Positions 1 to 6,525 of a stretch of DNA of 12,000 nt are shown here, in pieces (the first letter of the stretch is position 1; every line of letters begins with the position of its first letter). A model generated the notes under the pieces. The model searched no databases and was not told where the DNA came from. It saw only the letters and a list, made by a program, of their open reading frames with translations. This stretch comes from an uncultured Angelakisella sp. (GTDB lineage: Bacteria > Bacillota > Clostridia > Oscillospirales > Ruminococcaceae): contig CANOCD010000015.1 of the NCBI GenBank assembly GCA_947564495.1, forward strand, positions 1 through 12,000, in the 5' to 3' direction. The position numbers and the translations under genes were made by a program.

Positions 1-76
1 TCCAAGATCCACCGGCGGCCTGCGCCCCGGCATCCGCCGCATGGACTTTTCGGTCCGGACACTACCCTCCTTTTTA
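1..76 (-). other. Leader and probable 5' end of a gene leaving the left edge
   Basis: On the minus strand a strong Shine-Dalgarno sequence (AAAAAGGAGGG, about 66-76) lies some 45 bases downstream of the predicted start point of the sigma-54 promoter at 131-145. A GTG at 62-60 follows with only 3 bases of spacing. An ATG at 42-40 is better as a codon but sits about 23 bases away. The ATG frame is also open back to an ATG at 96-94, which has no ribosome binding site. Both frames stay open to the window edge, so the start and product cannot be decided from so few codons. I infer that a sigma-54-controlled gene begins here and continues outside the window. Confidence 0.35.
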
Positions 77-130
77 CGATCGATCCGATGAAACATAAAG
101 TGCCGGCCATGTGAACTGTTTTTGACTTTA

Positions 131-145
131 GCAATAACTGTGCCA
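131..145 (-). promoter_or_regulatory. Sigma-54 (-24/-12) promoter reading leftwards out of the window
   Basis: The minus strand reads TGGCACAGTTATTGC, preceded by T and followed by T. GG and GC are separated by exactly 10 bases, as sigma-54 RNA polymerase requires. The only departure from the YTGGCACG-N4-TTGCW consensus is A instead of G after TGGCAC. The predicted start point is near 119. The element lies about 160 bp beyond the last gene of the oxidoreductase operon and points at whatever starts at the left edge. The sigma-54 activator encoded in the window is the natural candidate to drive it (inference). Confidence 0.8.
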
Positions 146-220
146 ACCGGTCCGATCTCTTTTATTCCTGTGTTTTTGCGGGTTTATCTGCCTTCTTTTC
201 CATAAAGAAACGCTTTCCCT

Positions 221-236
221 GTGCAGATTTCCGCAA
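221..236. promoter_or_regulatory. Candidate activator site upstream of the left sigma-54 promoter
   Basis: The plus strand reads GTGC-N8-GCAA. It is centred about 80 bp upstream of the -24/-12 element, in the range where sigma-54 activators usually bind. The same GTGC-N8-GCAA pattern occurs upstream of the other sigma-54 promoter at 10805-10820. It sits inside an imperfect dyad (CTGTGC near 219, GCAACAG near 239). The motif was picked by comparing the two regions after the fact, so the call is tentative. Apart from this site, the 146-306 stretch holds nothing I can name. I see no convincing hairpin plus T-tract that would terminate the oxidoreductase operon. Confidence 0.25.
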
Positions 237-306
237 CAGCTGCGTCAAACCGCGCCGGTCCGTCCTCTTTTCAACAAGACGACACGTTTTTAGTCGGCGC
301 CCTGTA

Positions 307-843
307 TCAAAGGCCCCCCAGCTCCATCCCCCGCCGAACAGCGGCCTTGTTCATCTCCAGGAACTGGGGCTTTCTTCCCAGCTTTTTCACCACGGCGGCC
401 AGAAGCTCCTCCTGGGTAAAGACCTTGGCCACCCCGTTGTAGGCCCCCAGCATCACGATATTGGCCACCTTCCGGGAGCCCAGGGCCTCCGCCTCCTCGT
501 CCACGGGGATGGGGAGATACCGGGCGGCGCAGCCCGCCGGGGGACCCTGGCAGAGGCCGCTGTTGGCCAGGATCACCCCATCCTCTTTGACCCGCCCGGC
601 GAACTTCGCCAGGGAGGGCTGGTTCATGGCGATGAGGACGTCGATCTTGCGGACCATGGGGGAGCCGATGGCCTGGTCCGAGAGGGTGACGGTGCAGTTG
701 GCGGTGCCCCCCCGCTGCTCCGGGCCGTAGTGGGGCAGGAAGAGAGCCTCCTTGCCGCAGCCGATGGCTGCGTAGCAGAGCAGCTGCCCGATCATCATCA
801 CCCCCTGGCCGCCGAAACCGGCGACGATGAGCCTGTTTTCCAT
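307..843 (-). CDS. 2-oxoacid:ferredoxin oxidoreductase, gamma subunit
   Basis: This 178-residue protein matches the POR/KOR/VOR gamma family in length and layout. It carries the glycine-rich signature GFGGQGV at residues 9-15, then PHYGPEQRGG near 38-46, which is characteristic of gamma subunits. In this enzyme class the gamma subunit helps form the CoA-binding and subunit-contact region of the alpha-beta-gamma-delta complex that converts a 2-oxoacid and CoA to acyl-CoA, CO2 and reduced ferredoxin in the cytoplasm. Two adjacent ATG codons are possible. The first (846-844) overlaps the beta stop as ATGA. The second (843-841) has better spacing, 7 bases after AAAGGAGG, and is used here. It is the last gene of the operon. 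Naming varies between vorC, korC and porG, so no symbol is given. Confidence 0.93.
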   Translation of the reverse strand: MENRLIVAGFGGQGVMMIGQLLCYAAIGCGKEALFLPHYGPEQRGGTANCTVTLSDQAIGSPMVRKIDVLIAMNQPSLAKFAGRVKEDGVILANSGLCQGPPAGCAARYLPIPVDEEAEALGSRKVANIVMLGAYNGVAKVFTQEELLAAVVKKLGRKPQFLEMNKAAVRRGMELGGL

Positions 844-1589
844 CATTTCACCTCCTTTGCTCTGGAATACTCCCCTTCCGGGAAGACCTTCTCGCTCTGC
901 TCCGCCATCCACTTCAGGCAGTTCTCGGGGGAAAGCCCCCAGTTGGTGGGGCAGATGGAGAGCAGTTCCACAAAGGCGAAGCCTTCGCCCCGCAGCTGGA
1001 TCTCCAGGGCCTTTCGCAGCCCCTCCTTGGCCCTGCGGACCCCGGCGGGGGTCCGCAGGGAAAAGCGGGCGATGTAGGCGGGGGCCTCCAGCTGGGAAAG
1101 GATCTCGCACATCTTCATGGGGTAGCCCTCGGTGAGGGGGTCCCGGCCCAGGGGGGTGGTGGTGGTCTTCTGGCCGACGAGGGTGGTGGGGGCCATCTGC
1201 CCCCCGGTCATGCCGTAGGTGCTGTTGTTGATGAACACGGTCATAAACCGCTCCCCCCGGTTGGCGGCGTGGACGATCTCCGAAAGGCCGATGGCCCCCA
1301 GGTCCCCGTCCCCCTGGTAGGTAAAGACGATCTTGTCCGGGGCGCACCGGGAAAAGCCGGTGGCCACCGCCGGGGCCCGCCCGTGGGCGGCGCAGACCAC
1401 GTCAAAGGTGAACAGATTCTTGCTCATAGCCCCGCAGCCCACCGGCAGGACGGCCACCGTCCGGCCGGCGATGCCGTACTCCTCCACCAGCTCGGCCATG
1501 AGCTTGGAGACAAGGCCGTGCATACAGCCGGGGCAGTACCGGGTGGGGGCTGCCGCCAGGGTCTTTGGACGCTGATAGACCTTTTCCAT
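843..1589 (-). CDS. 2-oxoacid:ferredoxin oxidoreductase, beta (thiamine pyrophosphate) subunit
   Basis: This 248-residue protein is the TPP-binding catalytic subunit. It shows YCPGC at residues 18-22 and GCG at 51-53, the conserved N-terminal features of KOR/VOR beta subunits. The TPP/magnesium motif follows: GDGD at 93-96 and NNSTYGMTGGQ at 121-131. Length is normal for the family. The ATG at 1589 is chosen because AAAGGAG lies 8 bases upstream. A GTG at 1598, forming a GTGA overlap with the alpha stop, would add three residues but would overlap the ribosome binding site. The gene is translationally coupled to alpha upstream and gamma downstream. The window shows no separate cluster-rich domain, in line with the electrons leaving through the small delta ferredoxin encoded two genes upstream. 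Confidence 0.94.
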   Translation of the reverse strand: MEKVYQRPKTLAAAPTRYCPGCMHGLVSKLMAELVEEYGIAGRTVAVLPVGCGAMSKNLFTFDVVCAAHGRAPAVATGFSRCAPDKIVFTYQGDGDLGAIGLSEIVHAANRGERFMTVFINNSTYGMTGGQMAPTTLVGQKTTTTPLGRDPLTEGYPMKMCEILSQLEAPAYIARFSLRTPAGVRRAKEGLRKALEIQLRGEGFAFVELLSICPTNWGLSPENCLKWMAEQSEKVFPEGEYSRAKEVK

Positions 1590-1594
1590 CCTTC

Positions 1595-2656
1595 TCACTC
1601 CTTTCTGTACAGGGCCCGGGCGGCGTCCACGATGTCGTCGGCGGTGAAGAGGACCCCGCCGGAGTGGAGGACGGTGGAGATGGGGGCCCGGTTCGCCACC
1701 CCCACCCGGACATCCTCGATGACCTGGCAGGGGATGGACATCTCGGCGCAGAGGATCTGCTTCACCCGGGTGTAATCCAGCCGGTCAAAGGAGGCGTAGG
1801 GGAAGGGGTAGAGGGTGACAGGCCGGATGAGCCCCGCCTTGATCCCCTCCTCCCGGAGGACGGTGATGGCCGTCTTGGCCACCCGGGCGGTGACCCCGTA
1901 GGCGGCGATGACCAGCTCGGCGTCCTCCAGGAGATACTCCTCCTGGAGGACCTCCTCCCGCTCCCACTTTTCGTAGAGGGCGGCCTTGAGGCGGTTGAAC
2001 TCCTCCTGGGTCTCGTCGGGGGTGAGGAGGGAGGTCACCGCCAGCCTCGTTTCCCCCGCCTTTTCGGCAGCGAAGAACCGCAGTTTCATGGGGGAGGGGT
2101 CGGCCATCTCCGGCAGCTCCACCGCCTCCATCATGGCGCCGATGCAGCCGTCGGCGCAGACCAGCACGGGGGACTGGTACTGTTCCGCCTTCTGAAAGGC
2201 TTTGCAGGTGTAGTCCACCGCCTCCTGGACGGTGGACGGGGCGTAGACCAGCATCCGGAACCCCCCGTGGCCCGAAGCCTTGGTGGCCTGTAAGTAATCC
2301 ATCTGGGCCGCCTGGATGGAGCCCAGCCCCGGGCCGCCCCGGGTGACGTTGACGATGACCGCCGGCAGCTCCGCCCCCGCCAGGTAGGAGATCCCCTCGG
2401 ATTTGAGGCTGATCCCCGGGCTGGAGGAGGAGGTCATAGCCCGGACCCCAGCGGCGGCGGCCCCGTAGACCATGTTCACCGAGGCGATCTCGCTCTCCCC
2501 CTGGACAAAATGCCCCGAGACCTCCGGCAGCCGCCGGGCCATGTACTCCGGGATCTCGTTCTGGGGGGTGATGGGGTACCCGGCGAAAAACCGGCACCCC
2601 GCCCGCACAGCGGCCTCGGCGATGGCCTCGTTGCCTTTCATAAATACACGTTCCAT
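1595..2656 (-). CDS. vorB: 2-oxoacid:ferredoxin oxidoreductase, alpha subunit, VorB type
   Basis: This 353-residue protein is a close match to the family annotated as 3-methyl-2-oxobutanoate dehydrogenase subunit VorB. The N-terminal domain has the hallmark GYPITPQNEIPEY at residues 26-38, ESEIAS at 54-59, and TSSSSPGISL at 75-84. GGPGLGSIQ at 107-115 and the pyrimidine-binding fold complete domain I. A C-terminal domain II corresponds to the part that positions the oxoacid. VorB-type enzymes favour branched-chain 2-oxoacids, but sequence alone does not exclude 2-oxobutyrate or related acids. The ATG at 2656 lies 8 bases after AAAGGAGG. An in-frame GTG at 2665 falls inside that Shine-Dalgarno sequence and is less likely. 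The gene follows the ferredoxin gene by 18 bases and overlaps the possible upstream beta start by 4. Confidence 0.94.
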   Translation of the reverse strand: MERVFMKGNEAIAEAAVRAGCRFFAGYPITPQNEIPEYMARRLPEVSGHFVQGESEIASVNMVYGAAAAGVRAMTSSSSPGISLKSEGISYLAGAELPAVIVNVTRGGPGLGSIQAAQMDYLQATKASGHGGFRMLVYAPSTVQEAVDYTCKAFQKAEQYQSPVLVCADGCIGAMMEAVELPEMADPSPMKLRFFAAEKAGETRLAVTSLLTPDETQEEFNRLKAALYEKWEREEVLQEEYLLEDAELVIAAYGVTARVAKTAITVLREEGIKAGLIRPVTLYPFPYASFDRLDYTRVKQILCAEMSIPCQVIEDVRVGVANRAPISTVLHSGGVLFTADDIVDAARALYRKE

Positions 2657-2674
2657 TTCTGACACCTCCTTTGG

Positions 2675-2878
2675 TTACCGGTAAACCTCGATAGCCGCCT
2701 CGGGGCAGACCACGGCGCAGAGCTTGCAGCCCACGCAGCCCTTGGTCTCGTCGGGCTCCACGGCGTGGTAGCCCATGGCGTTGGTCCCCCCGCCAAAGCG
2801 GATGACTCCCTTTTTGCAGGCGGAGACGCAGAGCCCGCAGGCTTTGCAGTATTCCGCCTCGATGGTGATCCTTGCCAA
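2675..2878 (-). CDS. 2-oxoacid:ferredoxin oxidoreductase, delta subunit (2[4Fe-4S] ferredoxin)
   Basis: A 67-residue ferredoxin with two complete cluster motifs: CKACGLCVSAC with cysteines at 11, 14, 17 and 21, and CVGCKLCAVVC with cysteines at 48, 51, 54 and 58. The middle segment TNAMGYHAV is typical of KorD/VorD delta subunits, which pass electrons from the TPP centre to an external ferredoxin. The proposed start is TTG at 2878, placed 8 bases after GGAGG. A GTG further upstream would overlap both the ribosome binding site and the end of the ATPase gene. A rare start and a normal ribosome binding site may set its translation slightly below that of its neighbours. It precedes alpha, giving the common delta-alpha-beta-gamma order. 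Confidence 0.92.
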   Translation of the reverse strand: MARITIEAEYCKACGLCVSACKKGVIRFGGGTNAMGYHAVEPDETKGCVGCKLCAVVCPEAAIEVYR

Positions 2879-2895
2879 ATCTTTTCCCTCCTTTT

Positions 2896-3588
2896 TCACG
2901 TCACGTCTAGTAGCTTGGATACCCGGGGCCGGACCGGGATGACCTCCTTCCCGGGGAAGGGGACAGTCCCCGCCAGCTCCTCCGGCAGCATGATCGCCTC
3001 CCAGGCAAGGCCCAGGGGCTCCAGCAGCCGGGCAAGGCGTTCCGCCCCCTCCAGGGCGTCCTCCCGGCCCCCCGCCCCGCCCCGCCAGGGATCGCAGAGG
3101 ACACGGGCCCGGTCCGGGCCCAGCCCCGCCCAGGACAGGGTGGCGGTCAGCTCCTCCCACAGGCCCCGGGAGGTCATCCCCGGCCGCCGGAAGGGGTTCA
3201 CCGGCAGAAGGACCCGTGTGGTCTCCTCCCCCAGAAGCTCCCGGTAAAGGCCCAGGGTCCGGGCCCCGTTCCGGCCGCCCCCGGCGTCCAGGATGACCCG
3301 GCGGGCGGGGTCGGCCAGGGCCTCGGCCACCCCTCCGGGGACCAGGGGGGAATCCAGGAACTCCTCCCCGTGGACCACCCGGACCCCTGTCAAAGCGGGG
3401 GCCAGGTCCCGGAGGCGGAAGAGGGACTTGGTCTGGTCCAGGTCGAAGGCCCAGACCTCCCGGTCCTTCCCCAGCCGCAGGGCCAGGGCGGCGGCCAGTT
3501 CGGTCTTGCCGTTCCCCGGGGGGCCCAGGATCAGTAGATTTTTCCGCCGGAACAGGGGCGGCTCTCTGCACTGGGACAAAGCGGTCAC
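2896..3588 (-). CDS. P-loop ATPase of the kind found beside 2-oxoacid oxidoreductase genes
   Basis: A 230-residue soluble protein with a Walker A loop GPPGNGKTE at residues 22-30, then FDLDQTKSLFRLRD at 48-61, and a Walker-B-like strand VILDAGGG at 98-104 ending in aspartate and glycines. From memory, this arrangement (P-loop, a 'DLD...FR.R' segment, then a strand ending in 'D.GG') resembles uncharacterised SIMIBI-type P-loop proteins often encoded next to Kor/Vor genes in Firmicutes. Its biochemical role is not established. It starts with GTG inside the LarA stop codon (GTGA overlap) and ends 17 bases before the ferredoxin gene. It could aid assembly or activation of the oxidoreductase, or handle nickel for LarA as CooC does for CO dehydrogenase. 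The first is favoured by the family's usual neighbours; neither is shown here. Confidence 0.8.
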   Translation of the reverse strand: MTALSQCREPPLFRRKNLLILGPPGNGKTELAAALALRLGKDREVWAFDLDQTKSLFRLRDLAPALTGVRVVHGEEFLDSPLVPGGVAEALADPARRVILDAGGGRNGARTLGLYRELLGEETTRVLLPVNPFRRPGMTSRGLWEELTATLSWAGLGPDRARVLCDPWRGGAGGREDALEGAERLARLLEPLGLAWEAIMLPEELAGTVPFPGKEVIPVRPRVSKLLDVT

Positions 3589-4835
3589 TCCCCCTTGTCG
3601 AAATAGGTGATGGTGCCGTCGGCGATGACCGAGACCCGGGTGCCGGGGCCGTGGTCCCGCTCCAGCAGGGCCAGGGTCTCCTCCCAGCTGTCCAGATAGA
3701 CCTGCTTGTCCACGTCCCCGAAGAGGGGGGCGCTGCCCAGGTCGGGATAGGGCATATTGCAGAGTATCCGCCGCACCTGGGGGCGCTTACGGAAGATCTT
3801 GCCGCACATCCGGCCGCCGCTGTTTTTGCCGAAGTACCCAAAGACGTAGTGGGGGATCTGCCCCAGGTCGGTGTAGTCCACCAGGACGATGTCCCCGCCC
3901 TTGGGGGAAAGGCCCATGCAGGCCAGGCTGATGGCGATGTTGGCCTCGCTGGCCTTGGCGTTGGCGTTGACGATGACAATGTCTTTATCCACCGGGCGCT
4001 TCGTCCGGTAGAGCCGCTGGGCGGCGGGGACGCCGGCGTAGTATGCCTCGACAGGGTCCCCGGCGTAAAGGTCCACCGGCTCCAGGCGGGTGTTGTAGAT
4101 GCAGTCCAGCTTGAAGAACTCCCCAACCATCCGGGTCATCTCTTCGATCTCGGAGCGCATCCCCTCCATCCGCAGGTCCCCCATCATTTCGGTGCTGTTC
4201 AGCTGATGTTCCCGGAGGTACTCCACCGCCGTGGTGTGGTTCTGGACGATGGTCTCGATGGAGGCCATGCCGGGGAACAGCAATTTCCCGCCCCCGCCGA
4301 AGGAGTTAAAGACATGGGGAGTCAGGGCCCCCAGGCCGATCTTCAGGTCGCAGTCCATCAGTTCCCTGTTGATCTTCACCTCCACCCCCCGGCTGGTGGT
4401 CCCGATGGGGACACAGCCGTCGTAGCAGTTGTGGTTGTAGATCGGGTAGCGATGGCAGATCTCCTCCCCCAGCTTCTGGACAAAATCCCGGCGGGTGTGG
4501 GCCCCGTGGGTCCCCAGGGCGCAGAGAAAGCGAATTTGCTCCGGTCGGATGCCAGCGGCGTGAAGCTCCTCCAGCACCGCCTCGGCCATGATTTGGGTGG
4601 GGGTGCCCCGGGTGATGTCGTCAAAGACGATGGCCACCTCTTTCCGCCCCCGGGCCAGCTCCCGGAGGGGCTTCATGCCATAGGGCCGGTCCAGCTTTTC
4701 CTTGATCTGCTCCTTGGTCATGGGGGGCAGGCCGTCCCCGGGGATGCCGTGGTATTCCACCTCCCAGTGGTCCGGCAGGCGGATGGTGACGGGCCGGAAG
4801 CCCTGCCAGGCGTTTTGCTGCAGCGTGATCTCCAT
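3585..4835 (-). CDS. larA: LarA-family nickel-pincer 2-hydroxyacid racemase/epimerase
   Basis: This 416-residue protein has the length and signature motifs of lactate racemase. They are FDDITRGTP at 71-79, ALGTH at 106-110, LTPHVFNSFGGGGKLLFPG at 171-189, and QNH at 198-200. In Lactiplantibacillus plantarum LarA, Lys184 holds the nickel-pincer nucleotide, His200 is a nickel ligand, and His108 and His174 are catalytic. Here Lys184, His200 and His174 fall at the same numbers and His110 matches His108, so the active site looks intact. Known family members act on lactate, malate, gluconate and other 2-hydroxyacids, so specificity is open. No larB, larC or larE cofactor genes are in the window. 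The start ATG overlaps the dehydratase stop (TGATG) behind AAAGGAGG. Placement next to IlvD suggests it interconverts C2 epimers of the dehydratase substrate (inference). Confidence 0.9.
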   Translation of the reverse strand: MEITLQQNAWQGFRPVTIRLPDHWEVEYHGIPGDGLPPMTKEQIKEKLDRPYGMKPLRELARGRKEVAIVFDDITRGTPTQIMAEAVLEELHAAGIRPEQIRFLCALGTHGAHTRRDFVQKLGEEICHRYPIYNHNCYDGCVPIGTTSRGVEVKINRELMDCDLKIGLGALTPHVFNSFGGGGKLLFPGMASIETIVQNHTTAVEYLREHQLNSTEMMGDLRMEGMRSEIEEMTRMVGEFFKLDCIYNTRLEPVDLYAGDPVEAYYAGVPAAQRLYRTKRPVDKDIVIVNANAKASEANIAISLACMGLSPKGGDIVLVDYTDLGQIPHYVFGYFGKNSGGRMCGKIFRKRPQVRRILCNMPYPDLGSAPLFGDVDKQVYLDSWEETLALLERDHGPGTRVSVIADGTITYFDKGE

Positions 4836-6511
4836 CAGTCTCCTCCTTTGTTCTCGTTCAGGGCGGCGCCAAAGGCCACCGGTCCCACCAGGGCGGCGTA
4901 CCGCCGCAGATACCCCTTGGGGATCTCCTTTCGGGGCGGGGAAAACTCCCGCCTCCGCCGTTCCAGTTCTTCCTCCGGGACCTCCAGGTCGATCCGCCGC
5001 TCCGGGATGCTGTACCGGACCCGGTCCCCGGTATGTATCAAGGCGACAGGTCCCCCCAGCGCCGCCTCCGGGGAGACGTGGCCGAAGCAGGCCCCGCCGC
5101 TGACCCCGGAAAACCGCCCGTCGGTGAGGAGGGCCACCTCCTTGCCCAGGCCCAGCCCCAGGAGGAGGCCGGTGAGGTGGACCATCTCCCGCATCCCCGG
5201 CCCCCCTTTGGGGCCCTCGTACCGGACCACGATCATCTCCCCCTTTTGGATCTTCCCCTCCCGGAGGGCGGCGGCGGTCTCTTCCTCCGAGTCAAAGACC
5301 CTGGCGACGCCGTCAAAGGTGAACATCTCCGGGGGGCAGGCGGCGGTCTTGATGACGCAGCCCTGGGGGGCCAGGTTGCCGGAGAGGATGGCCAGGCCGC
5401 CCTCGGCCAGGTAGGGCCGGGAGAGGGGGCGGATCACCTCCGGGTCGGTGACCCTGGCGTTTCGGGTCACGGCCTCCAGAGTCTCCCCGGTGACGGTAAG
5501 GGCGGAGCCGTCCACGAAGCCCCCGTCCAGTCCCTGGCGGAGAAGGGCGCTCATCCCCCCGGCCCGGTGAAAGTCGGTGAGGAAGTGCTTCCCCGAGGGG
5601 GAGAGGTGGCAGAGGTTGGGGATCTGGCGGCTGGCCTCGTCAAACTCCCGGAGGGAGAGGGGGATGCCCAGCTCCCCGGCGATGGCCGGGAGGTGGAGCA
5701 GGGTGTTGGTGGAGCAGCCGATCATCATGTCCGCCGCGATGCCGTTGGCGAAGGCGGCAGGGGTCATGATCAGGGAGGGCCTCCGGTCGGCCAGGACCAT
5801 CTCCACGATCCGCTCCCCCGAATCCTTGGCCAGCCGGAGCCGCCCGGCGTGGACCGCCGGGATGGTCCCGTTCCCCGGCAGGGCCATCCCCAGGGCCTCG
5901 GTGAGGCAGCCCATGGAGTTGGCGGTGAACATCCCGGCGCAGCTGCCGGCGCCGGGGCAGGCTTCCTCCTCCACCGCCGGGAGGGCGGTCTCGGGAAGCT
6001 CCCCTTTGACCACCTTGCCCCGGATGTGGCTGAGCGCCGCCAGGTCCAGGTCCGCCTCCCCCAGCCGCCCGGGGAGCATGGGGCCGCTGTTCACCACGAT
6101 GGCCGGGATGTCCAGCCGGGCGGCGGCCATGAGCATCCCCGGGGTGATCTTGTCGCAGCCGGTGACAAGGACCAGGCCGTCCAGGCGGTGGGCCTGGGCC
6201 ATGGTCTCCACCGAATCGGCGATGAGTTCCCGGCTGGGCAGGGACCAGCGCATCCCCCCGTGGCCGGCGCAGTAGCCGTCGCAGACCCCGATGGTGGAGC
6301 AGACCAGAGGGGTCCCCCCGGCCCGCCAGATCCCCGCCTCCACCGACTGGGTGAGGCGGTCCATCCCCATATGCCCCGGAAAGGCCGGGCTGTAGGCGTT
6401 GATGATCCCGATAAAGGGGCTTTCGATGTCCTTCTGGCGGTACCCCGCCCCCTTGAGCAGGGCCCGGGTGGAGACCCGATGGGTCCCTGTTTTCATTGCG
6501 TCGCTACGCAT
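4835..6511 (-). CDS. ilvD: IlvD/Edd-family 2,3-dihydroxyacid dehydratase
   Basis: At 558 residues this is full length for dihydroxy-acid dehydratase, which turns a 2,3-dihydroxyacid into a 2-oxoacid using an Fe-S cluster and magnesium. Seen motifs are GCDKITPGML at 118-127, CPGAGSCAGM at 185-194 (compare CPTCGSCSGM in Escherichia coli IlvD), CSTNT at 266-270, YEGPKGGPGM at 431-440, and TDGRFSG at 463-469. The cluster cysteines at 119 and 191 and the metal-binding Asp78 are kept. The segment CSTIGVCDGYCAGHGG at 71-86 departs from the usual 'NTI.V.DGIAMGH.G', so substrate choice may differ from the valine/isoleucine enzyme. The start at 6511 lies 7 bases after GGAGG. No other valine biosynthesis gene is present. 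The setting between a LarA and an oxoacid oxidoreductase suggests a catabolic role. An aldonate-type dehydratase is the main alternative. Confidence 0.88.
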   Translation of the reverse strand: MRSDAMKTGTHRVSTRALLKGAGYRQKDIESPFIGIINAYSPAFPGHMGMDRLTQSVEAGIWRAGGTPLVCSTIGVCDGYCAGHGGMRWSLPSRELIADSVETMAQAHRLDGLVLVTGCDKITPGMLMAAARLDIPAIVVNSGPMLPGRLGEADLDLAALSHIRGKVVKGELPETALPAVEEEACPGAGSCAGMFTANSMGCLTEALGMALPGNGTIPAVHAGRLRLAKDSGERIVEMVLADRRPSLIMTPAAFANGIAADMMIGCSTNTLLHLPAIAGELGIPLSLREFDEASRQIPNLCHLSPSGKHFLTDFHRAGGMSALLRQGLDGGFVDGSALTVTGETLEAVTRNARVTDPEVIRPLSRPYLAEGGLAILSGNLAPQGCVIKTAACPPEMFTFDGVARVFDSEEETAAALREGKIQKGEMIVVRYEGPKGGPGMREMVHLTGLLLGLGLGKEVALLTDGRFSGVSGGACFGHVSPEAALGGPVALIHTGDRVRYSIPERRIDLEVPEEELERRRREFSPPRKEIPKGYLRRYAALVGPVAFGAALNENKGGD

Positions 6512-6525
6512 AGATCTGCCTCCTT

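Noticed and set aside
50..262. Three copies of CGGTCCG near 51, 148 and 256
   Set aside because: Seven-base matches are expected in a GC-rich 300-bp stretch; spacing is irregular and they are not found at the other sigma-54 promoter.
278..300. Small hairpin CGAC...GTCG after the gamma subunit gene as a terminator
   Set aside because: The stem is only 4 bp with no T-run after it in the transcribed direction.
307..2665. Pyruvate:ferredoxin oxidoreductase as the identity of the four-subunit enzyme
   Set aside because: The alpha subunit has the VorB-type GYPITPQ and TSSSSPGIS motifs and the delta subunit is of KorD/VorD type, which favours branched-chain or related oxoacids over pyruvate.
3651..5414. 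Long plus-strand open frame (587 codons) opposite larA and ilvD
   Set aside because: It is antisense to two well-recognised genes and its length reflects the high GC content; composition is Gly/Val/Asp/His-biased with no recognisable domain. The same applies to the long plus-strand frames at 5033-6709 and 6691-8547.
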